Source: Zea mays (lineage: Eukaryota > Streptophyta > Magnoliopsida > Poales > Poaceae). From it: DNA of 64,000 nucleotides. The stretch is from positions 1-64,000 of the forward strand of contig NW_023367311.1 of the NCBI RefSeq assembly GCF_902167145.1, read 5' to 3'. The translations under genes and the position numbers were made by a program. Shown piece after piece: positions 26,254 to 38,063 of the stretch (positions within the stretch are counted from its first letter, which is position 1; each line of letters starts with the position of its first letter). The notes below the pieces were generated by a model that worked only from the letters and a program-made list of their open reading frames with translations, had not been told where the DNA came from and did no database searches.

Positions 26254-27771
26254 ATGGCGCCGAAGAAAGCTTCAGCAACTGGGACTGCAGCTCTACAACC
26301 GTTGGACCACAATCAGGAGACAGTCTCCCTTCGGGAGGCCCGAAGCCAGAAAAGGAAGGTTGTTAGCCCGACACCACCAAAGGACGAGATAGATCAAGAA
26401 ATCAGAAATATGGAGATGCTTCATCAACAAGTGTAGAGGAAGAAAGAAAAGATGGCCAGGCTAGCTGAGCTGCAGAGGCAGATAGACGAAGCCTCTGAAG
26501 AAGTTCGTCACCTTGCTCAGGATGAGCAACACCGAAGGCCTCAGCACCAAGACCTTCATCAGGAGGGTTTTCCCAACGAAGATGACTGGTATGACAATTT
26601 CCATCATGGGAATTTTGTTTTTGACGATGCTTCTCCTCTGTCCGCTGAGCTGCAGGCTACACCTTGGCCTCCGTCCTACAAGCCGCCTCAACTTCCCATA
26701 TTCGATGGCCACTCAGACCCGAAGCAGTTTTTGATGAGCTACGAAGCAACAGTATCTTCGTATGGTGGCAATGCTGCGGTCATGGCCAAATCTTTTGTTA
26801 TGGCTGTCAGGAGTGTTGCTCAAACCTGGTATTCCTCCCTTCGACCAGGAACGATCACTTCATGGCAGAAGCTGAAGGACTTGTTGTTAACTAGCTTCCA
26901 AGGGTTTCAGACGAAGCCGGTTATTGCTCAGGCTCTGTTCCAATGCACCCAGGATCACGAAGAATACCTTCAGGCGTATGTCCGAAGGTTCTTACGTCTG
27001 AGGGCACAGGCACCAACGGTGCCCAATGAAATTGTCATTGAGGCCATGATCAAGGGGCTTCGGCCAGGACCGTCAGCTCAGTACTTCGCTAGGAAGCCTC
27101 CTCAAACTTTGGAGAAGCTGCTCCAGAAGATGGACGAGTACATTCGGGCCGATAATGATTTCCGCCAAAGAAGGGAGGAGGCTTTCAGGTTTTCTGAAAT
27201 GACCAGGGGCTTCGGAGGGAGGTTTTACCCGAGGCATGTTAGATCAATTCATAACTCTACACAAAATGATGATAAAGGGAGCCAACAGCAAAGGCCACAA
27301 TGTTCCTCACAGGCTTCGGGGCAACAGCAAGGCCCCTTCCGACCACCAGCTCCAAGAGGCAGAGGCGCCAGGGGCTTCGGAGGAAGATTTGGCGATCAAC
27401 AGAGAAGAATCTTTTGCTTATTCTGTGGTGAGAACAAAGGTCATACCACCAGGATGTGCCATGTTACCATCCAGAAGCAAAAAGAAATAGCCGAAGCGGC
27501 AGCACAACAGGCTCAGCCCAAGCAGGTCATGCACACTGCTTCATATCATTCGCCTTACATCCCAGAGTATGTAGGCAATCACCCTGCAGTTTCTGTTGCT
27601 TCGGCGAGTCAACCTCAGGCTTCCTGGCAACAACCACCGCCTCCACCACCGCTGCAACAAGGTCAGCAGCCAGAAGGGAGCCAATATGCTCCACATCAAA
27701 GGGACTTCAGAGAACAGTCCGAAGCTCGCACAGTCAACAGCACTGTGCTAGAGTCAAAGCACATCTATTGA
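26254..27771 (+). pseudogene. gag: gag of TE1, interrupted by one amber codon
   Basis: Capsid/nucleocapsid polyprotein of the retroelement, which would form the cytoplasmic particle that packages element RNA. The frame opens at ATG 26254 (MAPKKASATG) and stays open to TGA 27769-27771 except for TAG at codon 61 (26434-26436). A downstream ATG at 26452 gives a 439-residue product. Numbered from there: a charged, probably coiled-coil N terminus (1-35), a plant retrotransposon Gag domain around 110-230 (TWYSSLRPGTITSWQKLKD, EEYLQAYVRRFLRLRAQAP), an RG/Q-rich linker (250-318), and one zinc-knuckle-like motif C322-x2-C325-x5-H331-x4-C336. That motif is one residue longer than canonical CX2CX4HX4C. 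The C terminus is P/Q-rich, and no protease follows. The amber codon could truncate Gag or shift its start; TE2 lacks this part, so the ancestral state is unknown. Confidence 0.85.
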
Positions 27772-28708
27772 CAAATATCCTACCTTAAATAGCAATCTTT
27801 TTCATTTAGTTTTATTTTCTGTAATAAAGGACATTGTTCAGGTTTCATGCAAATAGTTTCGTTGATTCCCACAAGGAAAATATATTTTCTTCACAGGCTT
27901 AAATTGTTGAGACTTGTGATAACAAAGAGGACCTTCGAACTATCGAAAATTCTTCGAAGCAACAAAAAGTCGTTCTAAAGAACGCAGAGTGAGTTTGCCG
28001 AAGTTACAAAAAAGTCGTTCCAAATGGAGCGCAGTGTAAGTTTTCTGCTCCAAAGTCGTTCCAAAGGGAATGCAGAGCATACAGCGAAAAGTCAATGCTG
28101 ATACCGCCTAAGTAAAGGGCGAAGCGCGAAAAGTCAACGCGAATACCGCTGAAAGTAAAAGGCGAAGAAGCTCCTAAGGGAGGCTTACAGCGAAAAATAA
28201 ACGCTGATTCCGCTGAAGTAAAAGGCGAAGAAGCTCCTAAGGGAGGCTTATAGTAAAAAGACAATGCTGATTCAAAAGATTATGTGTTTTGTCGCAGGAA
28301 TGTATGTATCTTCGGAATAAACACCATCTTACACAGCATAACATCATCGCATCATTTCTCATAGCATAAGCATCATACATCATGTTGCATATGGCACAAG
28401 AGGTGGACATCATATTAGTCTACAGAAGAACGTTATTGATCTTCGGAAGTATAGCTTCGGAAAGTGTCTTCACGAAGCCTGGATATTATTCATCAGAACA
28501 CTGGATATTGTTGTGACAAAGAAAAATTCCTCTTCACGAAGCATGAAAAGAAGGGAAGGTGTTTTTTTTTTCGTCAAAGACTCAAAAAGCGGTACGTGTA
28601 AAGTTTCATGCATCGTAAAGAATTGAGCAATAAAAATGGGTATATTACATTCAGGATTACAAAATGTTACAATATATTACATTTAAGAAGTTTAATTTAC
28701 AATAGTAT
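27772..28708. other. TE1 non-coding region between convergent genes
   Basis: No credible coding sequence. It holds degenerate direct repeats at about 28084-28250: three imperfect copies with GCGAAAAGTCAA or similar, GAATACCGCTGAAAGTAAAA and GGCGAAGAAGCTCC. It also holds AAAGTCGTTCCAAA-type repeats just upstream and a T10 run near 28561. TE2 carries a cleaner 80-bp tandem repeat at the equivalent place. Gag transcripts and antisense-gene transcripts would both end here. Confidence 0.7.
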
Positions 28709-28860
28709 TTAATCTTTTCTCAGAACAACTTCTGCAGCCTCATTCAGGAGCCGATTGACGACTTCGTCCATGATGGCTTCGGCCATCTTTTTAATTTCGT
28801 CGTCTCCTTTCGGCTGAGGGCCTGAAGACGCTTTAGCAGGATCTGAAGGACAGGATACGG
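28709..28860 (-). pseudogene. Candidate exon 3 of the TE1 antisense gene
   Basis: After the stop that closes exon 2 on the - strand, an open segment reads SDPAKASSGPQPKGDDEIKK and further acidic helical sequence, ending in TAA at 28711-28709. It follows a possible acceptor ACATAG|CC at 28861-28862. Exon 2 has phase-1 donors GAAG|GTCAA (exon end 28945) and TTAG|GTATT (exon end 28936). Either would join in frame as G+CC with an intron of 84 or 75 nt. No transcript evidence was available. Confidence 0.4.
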
Positions 28861-28924
28861 CTATGTTGCTATTACAAATGGCAAACGAAGCTTAAAACCA
28901 AAAATTACAACACAATAAAAACTA

Positions 28925-31900
28925 TTAGTTAATACCTAATTGACCTTCGGGCTCCGCGCTCTTTTCAGCAGCCTTAGCCACTTCTCTAGCATCGTGAATG
29001 CCCTTTTCACTTTTTTGAATAATTTCTCCTGCCATTTTTCGGCCACCATTATCCCAGATATCGGTAAAAAACTTTCCACCGATCATACTTGCTTCGGCCG
29101 AAGGATCTCTTGCATCTTCAAAGGACAAAGCAGCTTCGGATTGTGCTAAAATTTTTACATGCTCACAGCCCTTCTTCTCTAAAATGGTGGCAATTCCTCT
29201 GGCCCCAGAGAAAGCACATATATCTCCACGGCTATTTAAAATTTCTTCGAAGGCCTCAGCTTCGTGGCCGATCCATTCAATGGGACCTTCGGGATTGCCT
29301 CTCGTAAAGTTTTCTTCACTTGAGAAGGCGCCGACCCTGGCGAAGCTAGCTTTTAACTTCTTAACACACTCTATAGATTTGTTATAACATCTCTTCTTGA
29401 ATGAACGAAGCTCTTAAACAGTTACTTCTAGGTGATCTGCCCATTGGTCGCTGAGTTCTCGCCTTGTTTCTTCAAGTATGCGTTCTTCCTTGGCTCTGGC
29501 CAGTTGTTTCCGAAGATCTTCAATTTCTCGCTTCTGAGCTTCAGCTTGACCCTTAAAAGCAGCTTCGTCTTCCTTTATTTTATTTAGCAATGAGTATAAT
29601 ATTTTATCTTTTTCGAGGCCTTCGTTCCTCAGTTCAATTACTTCGGAACAAAGGTTGCTCAGGGCTATAGCACACCCTTCGTCTTCAGCATCTTTTTGTG
29701 CCCTAAGGGCATTGCTAAGTATCAAGCCCTGCGAAGAGAAATATGTGTGTGTCAATAAATTTAAACAAACAAAAGATTTTTTGGTCTCAACAAAGAATAC
29801 AAGGATCCCATTTGTCGCACCTTTAAGCTATTATAGGCCAGGCTGTCGGCCAGATCGTTCTTCGACAGCACAGAGAGCCCGTCTTCTAAGGTTGGGAATC
29901 CGAAGCTCTTGCTCATCTCCCGGCAGACAGAAATTTCCTTGCTGTCAGGGAGACAATACAAAAAGTCTTCTTCTCCACTACCATTAAATATTAACGCCCC
30001 CTTTGGATACTTCAGTTTCTGGGCGTAGTGCTGGGCTTCTTGCTCTTCTTTTTCTGATAGTCTTTTCCCCGAAGCATGACGAACAATATAATCACAAACT
30101 TTGCAGGATGCTTCGGGGACAACGACACCGATTTCTTCAACAGATGTTGGCTTTGTTATTTTTTCTTCCTCAGTTTCCAAGGATTTTATCTTTACGGGCT
30201 CTAAGGACCCAGCTTCGGTTTCAATTTCCTGCTCTGGAGTTTTTGTATCAGAAATTTCGGTTGTTGTTTTAGGAGTGGCAGCAGCCTTCTTCGGAGGTGT
30301 GCTTGAAGATTTGATTGTTTCCAATACATCTAGCACATTAGCCATTCTCTTTCTTTTCGGAGTCACTACTGGCACTTTTTGATTTTTCACTGTCTCAACA
30401 TTTGCTGCAGGACTCACAATTTCTGATACTTTTTCTTCAGATGGTTTTTTCTCTTCTTCAATTTTTTCTGTGGATGGCGCTTCGGCCACTTCTTTGGTTT
30501 CCGGTAGCAAAATCTTCGGTTCTTCCAATTCTATCCTTTTTGGCGCTTCGACTATTTCTGCAGCTGCTGGCGGCGTGGCTGGTTTGGTTGGCTTTTTAGC
30601 CTCGGTGGCCGAAGAAGATTTTCCGGTAAACTCGGGCACCGAAGCTGGTTCGATATAGCGCGGCCGGTGTGTGAGGACCTTTATCTTCTTTCTTTCAGGT
30701 TCTGGCTCGCTAGGAGCAGTTGCAGCTTCTTCTTTTGCAGAGGTTGTGTTTTTTCTCTTCTGCCTTCGAATGGGATAGCAATAGTCAGGGTAGACAAACC
30801 CAATTGCATCAAATACCCGATTCAGCCTCTTCTTTTTTCGGCCTCCGAAGGCTGCTGACATCGCAGTATCTTCGGCCTTCGAATAAGCACCAAGCAGCTC
30901 ATCACTTAAATTTTCAATGCTTTTTAACCAGTCATCATCTGGCTCAGCAAATTTATCTCCGAACTTGAAGGTGTACTTCAGTCTCACAAGTCCACCTTCG
31001 TCGTCCTCTTTTATGGTTTCTTGTGGCATTTACCATTTCTCCGCGAGCGGCCATACCCGGAAGGCAATATGCTCTTGTACTAAATCTCTCGTTCCAATAA
31101 AAGAGCAGATAACGCCGAAGGCCCTCTGGCATTCTTCGGCAGCTTCACTCATTTCAACCTTCGGCCTTCGAAGGCCGAAGCTTTGCCAAATAGGGCGCAT
31201 AATTATACCTTTGATATCTTCTCGTACTGACAGGTCATTCTTCACATAAAACCATTCTGTCATCCAGTCGCCGGGCCATCTCTTCCGAAAGGTTGGTACG
31301 GGGCAGCTTGACCCGGACCGAGAAACGAAGCTGTAGCAGCCAAAATTGTTATGATACTGTTCGTTGCCCCAAGGTTTTGTTTCATATGATAATTCGTGTA
31401 TATTGCAGAAGCTTTTTGCATCAGGCTTCAGACCTTGGCTTCTCGCGGCCCACACGAAGATATTCAGCCTTATAATTGCCTCGGGAGTAAGTTGATGAAG
31501 ATAGACTTCGAAGATTTTCAACACCTCCACGACGAAGCTGCTCAAGGGAAATCGTAGCCCAGCTTTCAAAAAGCTTCGGTACACTACGACTTCATTCTCT
31601 TCAGGGTGTGGACAAGTCTTCTCCCCTTCGTCGGCCCTCACAATGGACAAATCCCGGAAATACCTTCCTCTCATGTTGACAAGATGATTCTCTTTGATAG
31701 TTGACTTACCATAAACTGAATGGCTTGGTCGCCAGGGACGATCTTCGGAGTCTTCACTACCGCTGTCCACATCATAACTGTCGCTGTCACCAGTATCCTC
31801 AGACAAGCCTTCTAGAATTTCCTTGGTAATTTTTTCCGTGTTGGTCTTCGACATCGCTATAAGAAACCCCAAGTTTTTCTCTTCGTCAAGAGTCAGCTTC

Positions 31901-31932
31901 GTCTCAGCAGCAGCTTTCTTATCTCTAGACAT
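28925..31932 (-). pseudogene. TE1 antisense gene, Transposase_28-like, broken by two nonsense codons
   Basis: Counterpart of the open gene in TE2, on the strand opposite to gag. It starts at ATG 31932 (MSRDKKAAAETK). Exon 1 runs to 29821 (AAAG|GTGCGAC donor), a 92-nt intron spans 29729-29820, and exon 2 starts at 29728 after TTCGCAG. Two G-to-T changes make TAA where TE2 has GAA: codon 301 (31032-31030) and after EVTV in exon 2 (29416-29414). The rest of the frame is preserved and the protein is otherwise nearly identical to TE2 (about four differences in the first 300 residues), so it decayed recently. The first stop leaves only the N-terminal conserved domain (about 300 residues). Whether that fragment is made is unknown. 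Confidence 0.8.
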
Positions 31933-32074
31933 CTTCGGAAACACTAAAAAACTTTTTTCAAAGCCGAAGCTTCAAAACTAAAAGCTCAGAAAATCTTAGT
32001 GCGCAAAAGCTAAAAATCGAGTGAGCGAGAGCAAGTGACAAGAGAGCGTGCCAAATGAGTTTGCGGTATGACCA

Positions 32075-32082
32075 TATTTATA
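32075..32082 (-). promoter_or_regulatory. TATA box of the TE1 antisense gene
   Basis: TATAAATA on the - strand, in GCATATAAATATGG, lies about 143 bp upstream of ATG 31932 and outside the LTR. The intervening leader is rich in CT (CTCTCTTGTCACTTGCTCTC), as plant core promoters often are. The position and motif are conserved in TE2. Confidence 0.65.
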
Positions 32083-32220
32083 TGCCCAATGCGTTGAAAA
32101 CTGAAAGACCCCGCTTGTCAGTGAATGTTGCTATTCTAGCAAAGGGAAGGTGTTTTTTCAGACCTTCGGCGTAAAGCCTTCGTCCATTTCGCAATCTAAA
32201 TTTATTGTTTTAAACAAATT

Positions 32221-32238
32221 AATATTGCGAGGGGCTAC
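32221..32238 (+). promoter_or_regulatory. TE1 polypurine tract region
   Basis: AATATTGCGAGGGGCTAC abuts the 3' LTR. GAGGGG is the probable plus-strand primer. The same sequence abuts the 3' LTR of TE2. Confidence 0.65.
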
Positions 32239-32882
32239 TGTTGGGGGCCTTCGGCTTACGAAGGTCCTCAAAAACAGGATTTAACAGTATTTCTGGAGTT
32301 TAATGTGTGAACAGGTATCTTCGGACTCATGTTGGTATCACAGCTGGCCAGAATAATACGAAGGTCGATACAACGCCGAAGGTGTGAGCAGGAAAGCTTC
32401 GGCGCGATACCAACAAAATGAAACCGACTTAAAGATGAAAAGGCTATTCAGACCTCGATAGATTACAATAGAATTATTATCAAATGTAAAGGGCATGAAT
32501 GTAATTTTGCATAGGATGTGTCCTGTGCCTATAAATAGGTGAACAGTACCCACGTACTGTTCACGCTGATTTGGCATTTGCTTTTGCGTCACGCTTGTAC
32601 TTTCATCCCCTTCAAGTTAAAGGTACATGTTGTAATCTATCGATTACTTCTGTTTATACATGATAATGAAACATAATTGTTTATGTTGTTCATTATATTC
32701 CTTATAGTTCATCAGTCGTCATTATATAATGTATTTATGAAGGTATGCCCTTCATAACCTTCGTCCGAAAATCATTATATCCTGAGAGGAATAATGTTTC
32801 GAAGGGCAAAGGACTTTACCGATTAACATTTTCTATGTTGCCTTGTTCCTGACTCATAGCATTCAAGAACAAGTCTCCAACA
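32239..32882 (+). repeat. TE1 3' LTR
   Basis: A 644-bp LTR starting TGTTGGGGGCC and ending CTCCAACA, with a TATA box at 32530-32537. It differs from the 5' LTR at about 9 sites with no indel seen. Confidence 0.95.
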
Positions 32883-32887
32883 ACCAT
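32883..32887. other. TE1 right target-site duplication (ACCAT)
   Basis: Exact copy of 25529-25533 following the 3' LTR. The interrupted knob monomer resumes as ACCATTTCTTGGTC. Confidence 0.93.
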
Positions 32888-33579
32888 TTCTTGGTCAAAA
32901 ATCCGTAGGTGTTAGCCTTCGATATTATTGAAAATGGTCGTTCATGGCTATTTTCGACAAAAATGGGGGTTGTGTGGCCATTGATCATCGACCAGAGGCT
33001 CATACACCTCACCCCACATATGTTTCCTTGCCATAGATCACATTCTTGGATTTCTGGTGGAGACCATTTCTTGGTCAAAAATCCGTAGGTGTTAGCCTTC
33101 GGTATTATTATAAATGGTCATTCATGGCTATTTTCGACAAAAATGGGGGTTGTGTGGCCATTGATCATCGACCAGAGGCTCATACACCTCACCCCACATA
33201 TGTTTCCTTGCCATAGATCACATTCTTGGATTTATGGTGGAGACCATTTCTTGGTCAAAAATCCGTAGGTGTTAGCCTTCAGTGTCATTGAAAATGGTGG
33301 TTCATGGCTATTTTCGACAAAAATTAGGGTTGTGTGGCCATTGATCGTCGACCAGAGGCTCATACACCTCACCCCACATATGTTTCCTTGCCATAGATCA
33401 CATTCTTGGATTTCTGGTGGAGACCATTTCTTGGTCAAAAATCCGTAGGTGTTATCCTTCGGTATTATTGTAAATGGTCATTCATGGCTATTTTCGACAA
33501 AATGGGGGTTGTGTGGCCATTGATCATCGACCAGACGCTCATACACCTCACCCCACATATGTTTCCTTGCCATAGATCA

Positions 33580-36500
33580 CATTCTTGGATTTTTGGTGGA
33601 GACCATTTCTTGGTCAAAAACTCGTACGTGTTAGCCTTCGGTATTATTGAAAATGGTCGTTCATGGCTATTTTCGGCAAAATGGGGGTTCTGTGGCCATT
33701 GATCATCGACCAGAGGCTCGTACACCTCACCCCACATATGTTTCCTTTCCATAGATCACATTTTTGGATTTCTGGTGGAGACCATTTCTTGGTCAAAAAT
33801 CCGTAGGTGTTAGCCTTCGGTATTATTGTAAATGGTCATTCATGGCTATTTTCGACAAAAATGGGGGTTGTGTGGCCATTGATCATCGACCAGACGCTCA
33901 TACACCTCACCCCACATATGTTTCCTTGCCATAGATCACATTCTTGGATTTCTGGTGGAGACCATTTCTTGGTCAAAAATCCGTAGGTGTTAGCCTTCGG
34001 TATTATTGAAAATGGTCGTTCATGGCTATTTTCGACAAAAATGGGGGTTGTGTGGCCATTGATCATCGACCAGAGGCTCATACACCTCACCCCACATATG
34101 TTTCCTTGCCATAGATCACATTCTTGGATTTCTGGTGGAGACCATTTCTTGGTCAAAAATCTGTAGGTGTTAGCCTTCGGTATTATTGAAAATGGTCGTT
34201 CATGGCTATTTTCGACAAAAATGGGGGTTGTGTGGCCATTGATCATCGACCAGACGCTCATACACCTCACCCCACATATGTTTCCTTGCCATAGATCACA
34301 TTCTTGGATTTCTGGTGGAGACCATTTCTTGGTCTAAAATCCATAGGTGTTAGCCTCTAGTATTATTGAAAATGGTCGCTCATGGCTATTTTCAAGGTCG
34401 CTCATGGCTATTTTCATAAAAAATGGGGGTTGTGTGGCCATTTATCATCGACTAGAGGCTCATAAACCTCGCCCCACATATGTTTCCTTGCCATAGATCA
34501 CATTCTTGGATTTCTGGTGGAGACCATTTCTTGGTTAAAAACTCTTACGTGTTAGCCTTCTGTATTATTGAAAATGGTCGTTCATGGCTATTTTCGGCAA
34601 AATGGGGGTTGTGTGGCCATTCATTATCGACCAGAGGCTCGTACACCTCACCCCACATATGTTTCCTTGCCATAGATCACATTCTTGGATTTCTGGTGGA
34701 GACCATTTCTTGGTCAAAAATCCGTACGTGTTAGCCTTTGGTATTTTTGAAAATGGTCATTCATGGCTATTTTCGACAAAAATGGGGGTTGTGTGGCCAT
34801 TGATCTTCGACCAGAGGCTCATACACCTCACTACACATATGTTTCCTTGCCATAGATCACATTCTTGGATTTATGGTGGAGACCATTTCTTGGTCAAAAA
34901 TCCGTAGGTGTTAGCCTTCAGTGTCATTGAAAATGGTCGTTCATGGCTATTTTCGACAAAAATTAGGGTTGTGTGGCCATTGATCGTCGACCAGAGGCTC
35001 ATACACCTCACCCCACATATGTTTCCTTGCCATAGATCACATTCTTGGATTTCTGGTGGAGACCATTTCTTGGTCAAAAATCCGTAGGTGTTAGCCTTCG
35101 GTATTATTGAAAATGGTCGTTCATGGCTATTTTCGACAAAAATGGGGGTTGTGTGGCCATTGATCATCGACCAGACGCTCATACACCTCACCCCACATAT
35201 GTTTCCTTGCCATAGATCACATTCTTGGATTTCTGGTGGAGACCATTTCTTGGTCTAAAATCCGTAGGTGTTATCCTCTAGTATTATTGAAAATGGTCGC
35301 TCATGGCTATTTTCAAGGTCGCTCATGGCTATTTTCATAAAAAATGGGGGTTGTGTGGCCATTTATCATCGACTAGAGGCTCATAAACCTCACCCCACAT
35401 ATGTTTCCTTGCCATAGATTACATTCTTGGATTTCTGGTGGAAACCATTTCTTGGTTAAAAACTCGTACGTGTTAGCCTTCGGTATTATTGAAAATGGTC
35501 ATTCATGGCTATTTTCGGCAAAATGGGGGTTGTGTGGCCATTGATCATCAACCAGAGGCTCGTACACCTCACCCCACATATGTTTCCTTGCCATAGATCA
35601 CATTCTTGGATTTTTGGTGGAGACCATTTCTTGGTCAAAAACTCGTACGTGTTAGCCTTCGGTATTATTGAAAATGGTCGTTCATGGCTATTTTTGGCAA
35701 AATGGGGGTTCTGTGGCCATTGATCATCGACCAAAGGCTCGTACACCTCACCCCACATATGTTTCCTTTCCATAGATCACATTCTTGGATTTCTGGTGGA
35801 GACCATTTCTTGGTCAAAATCCGTAGGTGTTAGCCTTCGGTATTATTGTAAATGGTCATTCATGGCTATTTTCGACAAAAATGGGGGTTGTGTGGCCATT
35901 GATCATCGACCAGACGCTCATACACCTCACCCCACATATGTTTCCTTGCCATAGATCACATTCTTGGATTTCTGGTGGAGACCATTTCTTGGTCAAAAAT
36001 CCGTAGGTGTTAGCCTTCGGTATTATTGAAAATGGTCGTTCATGGCTATTTTCGACAAAAATGGGGGTTGTGTGGCCATTGATCATCGACCAAAGGCTCA
36101 TACACCTCACCCCACATATGTTTCCTTGCCATAGATCACATTCTTGGATTTCTGGTGGAGACCATTTCTTGGTCAAAAATCCGTAGGTGTTAGCCTTCGG
36201 TATTATTGAAAATGGTCGTTCATGGCTATTTTCGACAAAAATGGGGGTTGTGTGGCCATTGATCATCGACCAGACGCTCATACACCTCACCCCACATATG
36301 TTTCCTTGTGATAGATCACTTTCTTGGATTTCTGGTGGAGACCATTTCTTGGTCTAAAATCCATAGGTGTTAGCCTCTAGTATTATTGAAAATGGTCGCT
36401 CATGGCTATTTTCAAGGTCGCTCATGGCTATTTTCATAAAAAATGGGGGTTGTGTGGCCATTTATCATCGACTAGAGGCTCATAAACCTCGCCCCACATA

Positions 36501-37620
36501 TGTTTCTTTGCCATAGATCACATTCTTGCATTTCTAGTGGAGACCATTTCTTGGTTAAAAACTCGTACGTGTTAGCCTTCGGTATTATTGAAAATGGTCG
36601 TTCATGGCTATTTTCGGCAAAATGGGGGTTGTGTGACCATTCATTATCGACCAGAGGCTCGTACACCTCACCCCACATATGTTTCCTTGCCATAGATCAC
36701 ATTCTTGGATTTCTGGTGGAGACCATTTCTTGGTCAAAAATCCGTACGTGTTAGCCTTTGGTATTTTTGAAAATGGTCATTCATGGCTATTTTCGACAAA
36801 AATGGGGGTTGTGTGGCCATTGATCTTCGACCAGAGGCTCATACACCTAACTACACATATGTTTCCTTGCCATAGATCACATTCTTGGATTTATGGTGGA
36901 GACCATTTCTTGGTCAAAAATCCGTAGGTGTTAGCCTTCAGTGTCATTGAAAATGGTCGTTCATGGCTATTTTCGGCAAAAATTAGGGTTGTGTGGCCAT
37001 TGATCGTCGACCAGAGGCTCATACACCTCACCCCACATATGTTTCCTTGCCATAGATCACATTCTTGGATTTCTGGTGGAGACCATTTCTTGGTCAAAAA
37101 TCCGTAGGTGTTAGCCTTCGGTATTATTGAAAATGGTCGTTCATGGCTATTTTCGACAAAAATGGGGGTTGTGTGGCCATTGATCATCGACCAGACGCTC
37201 ATACACCTCACCCCACATATGTTTCCTTGCCATAGATCACATTCTTGGATTTCTGGTGGAGACCATTTCTTGTTCTAAAATCCGTAGGTGTTAGCCTCTA
37301 GTATTATTGAAAATGGTCGCTCATGGCTATTTTCAAGGTCGCTCATGGCTATTTTCATAAAAAATGGGGGTTGTGTGGCCATTTATCATCGACTAGAGGC
37401 TCATAAACCTCACCCCACATATGTTTCCTTGCCATAGATTACATTCTTGGATTTCTGGTGGAAACTATTTCTTGGTTAAAACTCGTACGTGTTAGCCTTC
37501 GGTATTATTGAAAATGGTCATTCATGGCTATTTTCGGCAAAATGGGGGTTGTGTGGCCATTGATCATCAACCAGAGGCTCGTACACCTCACCCCACATAT
37601 GTTTCCTTGCCATAGATCAC
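33580..37620 (-). repeat. 2020-bp tandem duplication inside knob180
   Basis: Two eleven-monomer copies, about 33580-35600 and 35600-37620. Shared private variants include CCTTTCCATAGATC, CTCGCCCCACATATG, CATTCATTATCGACC and CCATAGGTGTTAGCC. Copy 2 has 1-bp losses (AAAATCCGTAGG near 35817; TTAAAACTCG near 37477). Breakpoints are approximate. Confidence 0.8.
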
Positions 37621-38063
37621 ATTCTTGGATTTCTGGTGGAGACCATTTCTTGGTTAAAAATCCGTACGTGTTAGCCTTTGGTATTTTTGAAAATGGTCAT
37701 TCATGGCTATTTTCGACAAAAATGGGGGTTGTGTGGCCATTGATCATCGACTAGAGGCTCATACACCTCACCCCACATATGTTTCCTTGCCATAGATCAC
37801 ATTCTTGGATTTCTGGTGCAGACATTTCTTGGTCAAAAATCCGTAGGTGTTAGCCTTCGGTATTATTGAAAATGGTCGTTCATGGCTATTTTCGACAAAA
37901 ATGGGGGTTGTGTGGCCATTGATCATCGACCAGACGCTCATACACCTCACCCCACATATGTTTCCTTGCCATAGATCACATTCTTGGATTTCTGGTGGAG
38001 ACCATTTCTTGGTCTAAAATCCGTAGGTGTTAGCCTCTAGTATTATTGAAAATGGTCGCTCAT

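Larger units (their letters stand above)
25534..32882 (+). mobile_element. TE1: non-autonomous Ty3/gypsy-type LTR retrotransposon, full length
   Basis: A 7349-bp element with 644-bp LTRs ending in TGTTGG...CCAACA, flanked by ACCAT duplications. Order on the + strand: 5' LTR, primer-binding site, gag, non-coding region, an antisense gene, polypurine tract, 3' LTR. I find no protease, reverse transcriptase, RNase H or integrase, so the element must have been mobilised in trans. The CTTCGG/CGAAGG richness, PBS beginning TTGGCGCC and antisense extra gene suggest the Tat lineage (Grande-like families in maize). I cannot name the exact family. The LTRs differ at about 9 of 644 sites, implying an insertion of roughly half a million years if 1.3e-8 substitutions per site per year applies. 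Confidence 0.93.

Noticed and set aside
26461..26894. Overlapping frames of 73-84 codons within gag as extra genes
   Set aside because: They lie in other frames of the Gag domain, have no recognisable features and are not maintained in TE2.
28004..28264. An 86-codon frame of repeated KPPLGASSPFT sequence
   Set aside because: It is a translation of the degenerate minisatellite between the two genes. No equivalent frame is kept in TE2.
30003..31249. Several + strand frames of 60-110 codons opposite the TE1 antisense gene
   Set aside because: They are complements of the long conserved - strand gene. The + strand frames are short, overlap in several frames and lack family similarity.
25534..32882. 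TE1 as an autonomous retrotransposon
   Set aside because: No reverse transcriptase, RNase H, integrase or protease sequence is found in any frame between gag and the 3' LTR.
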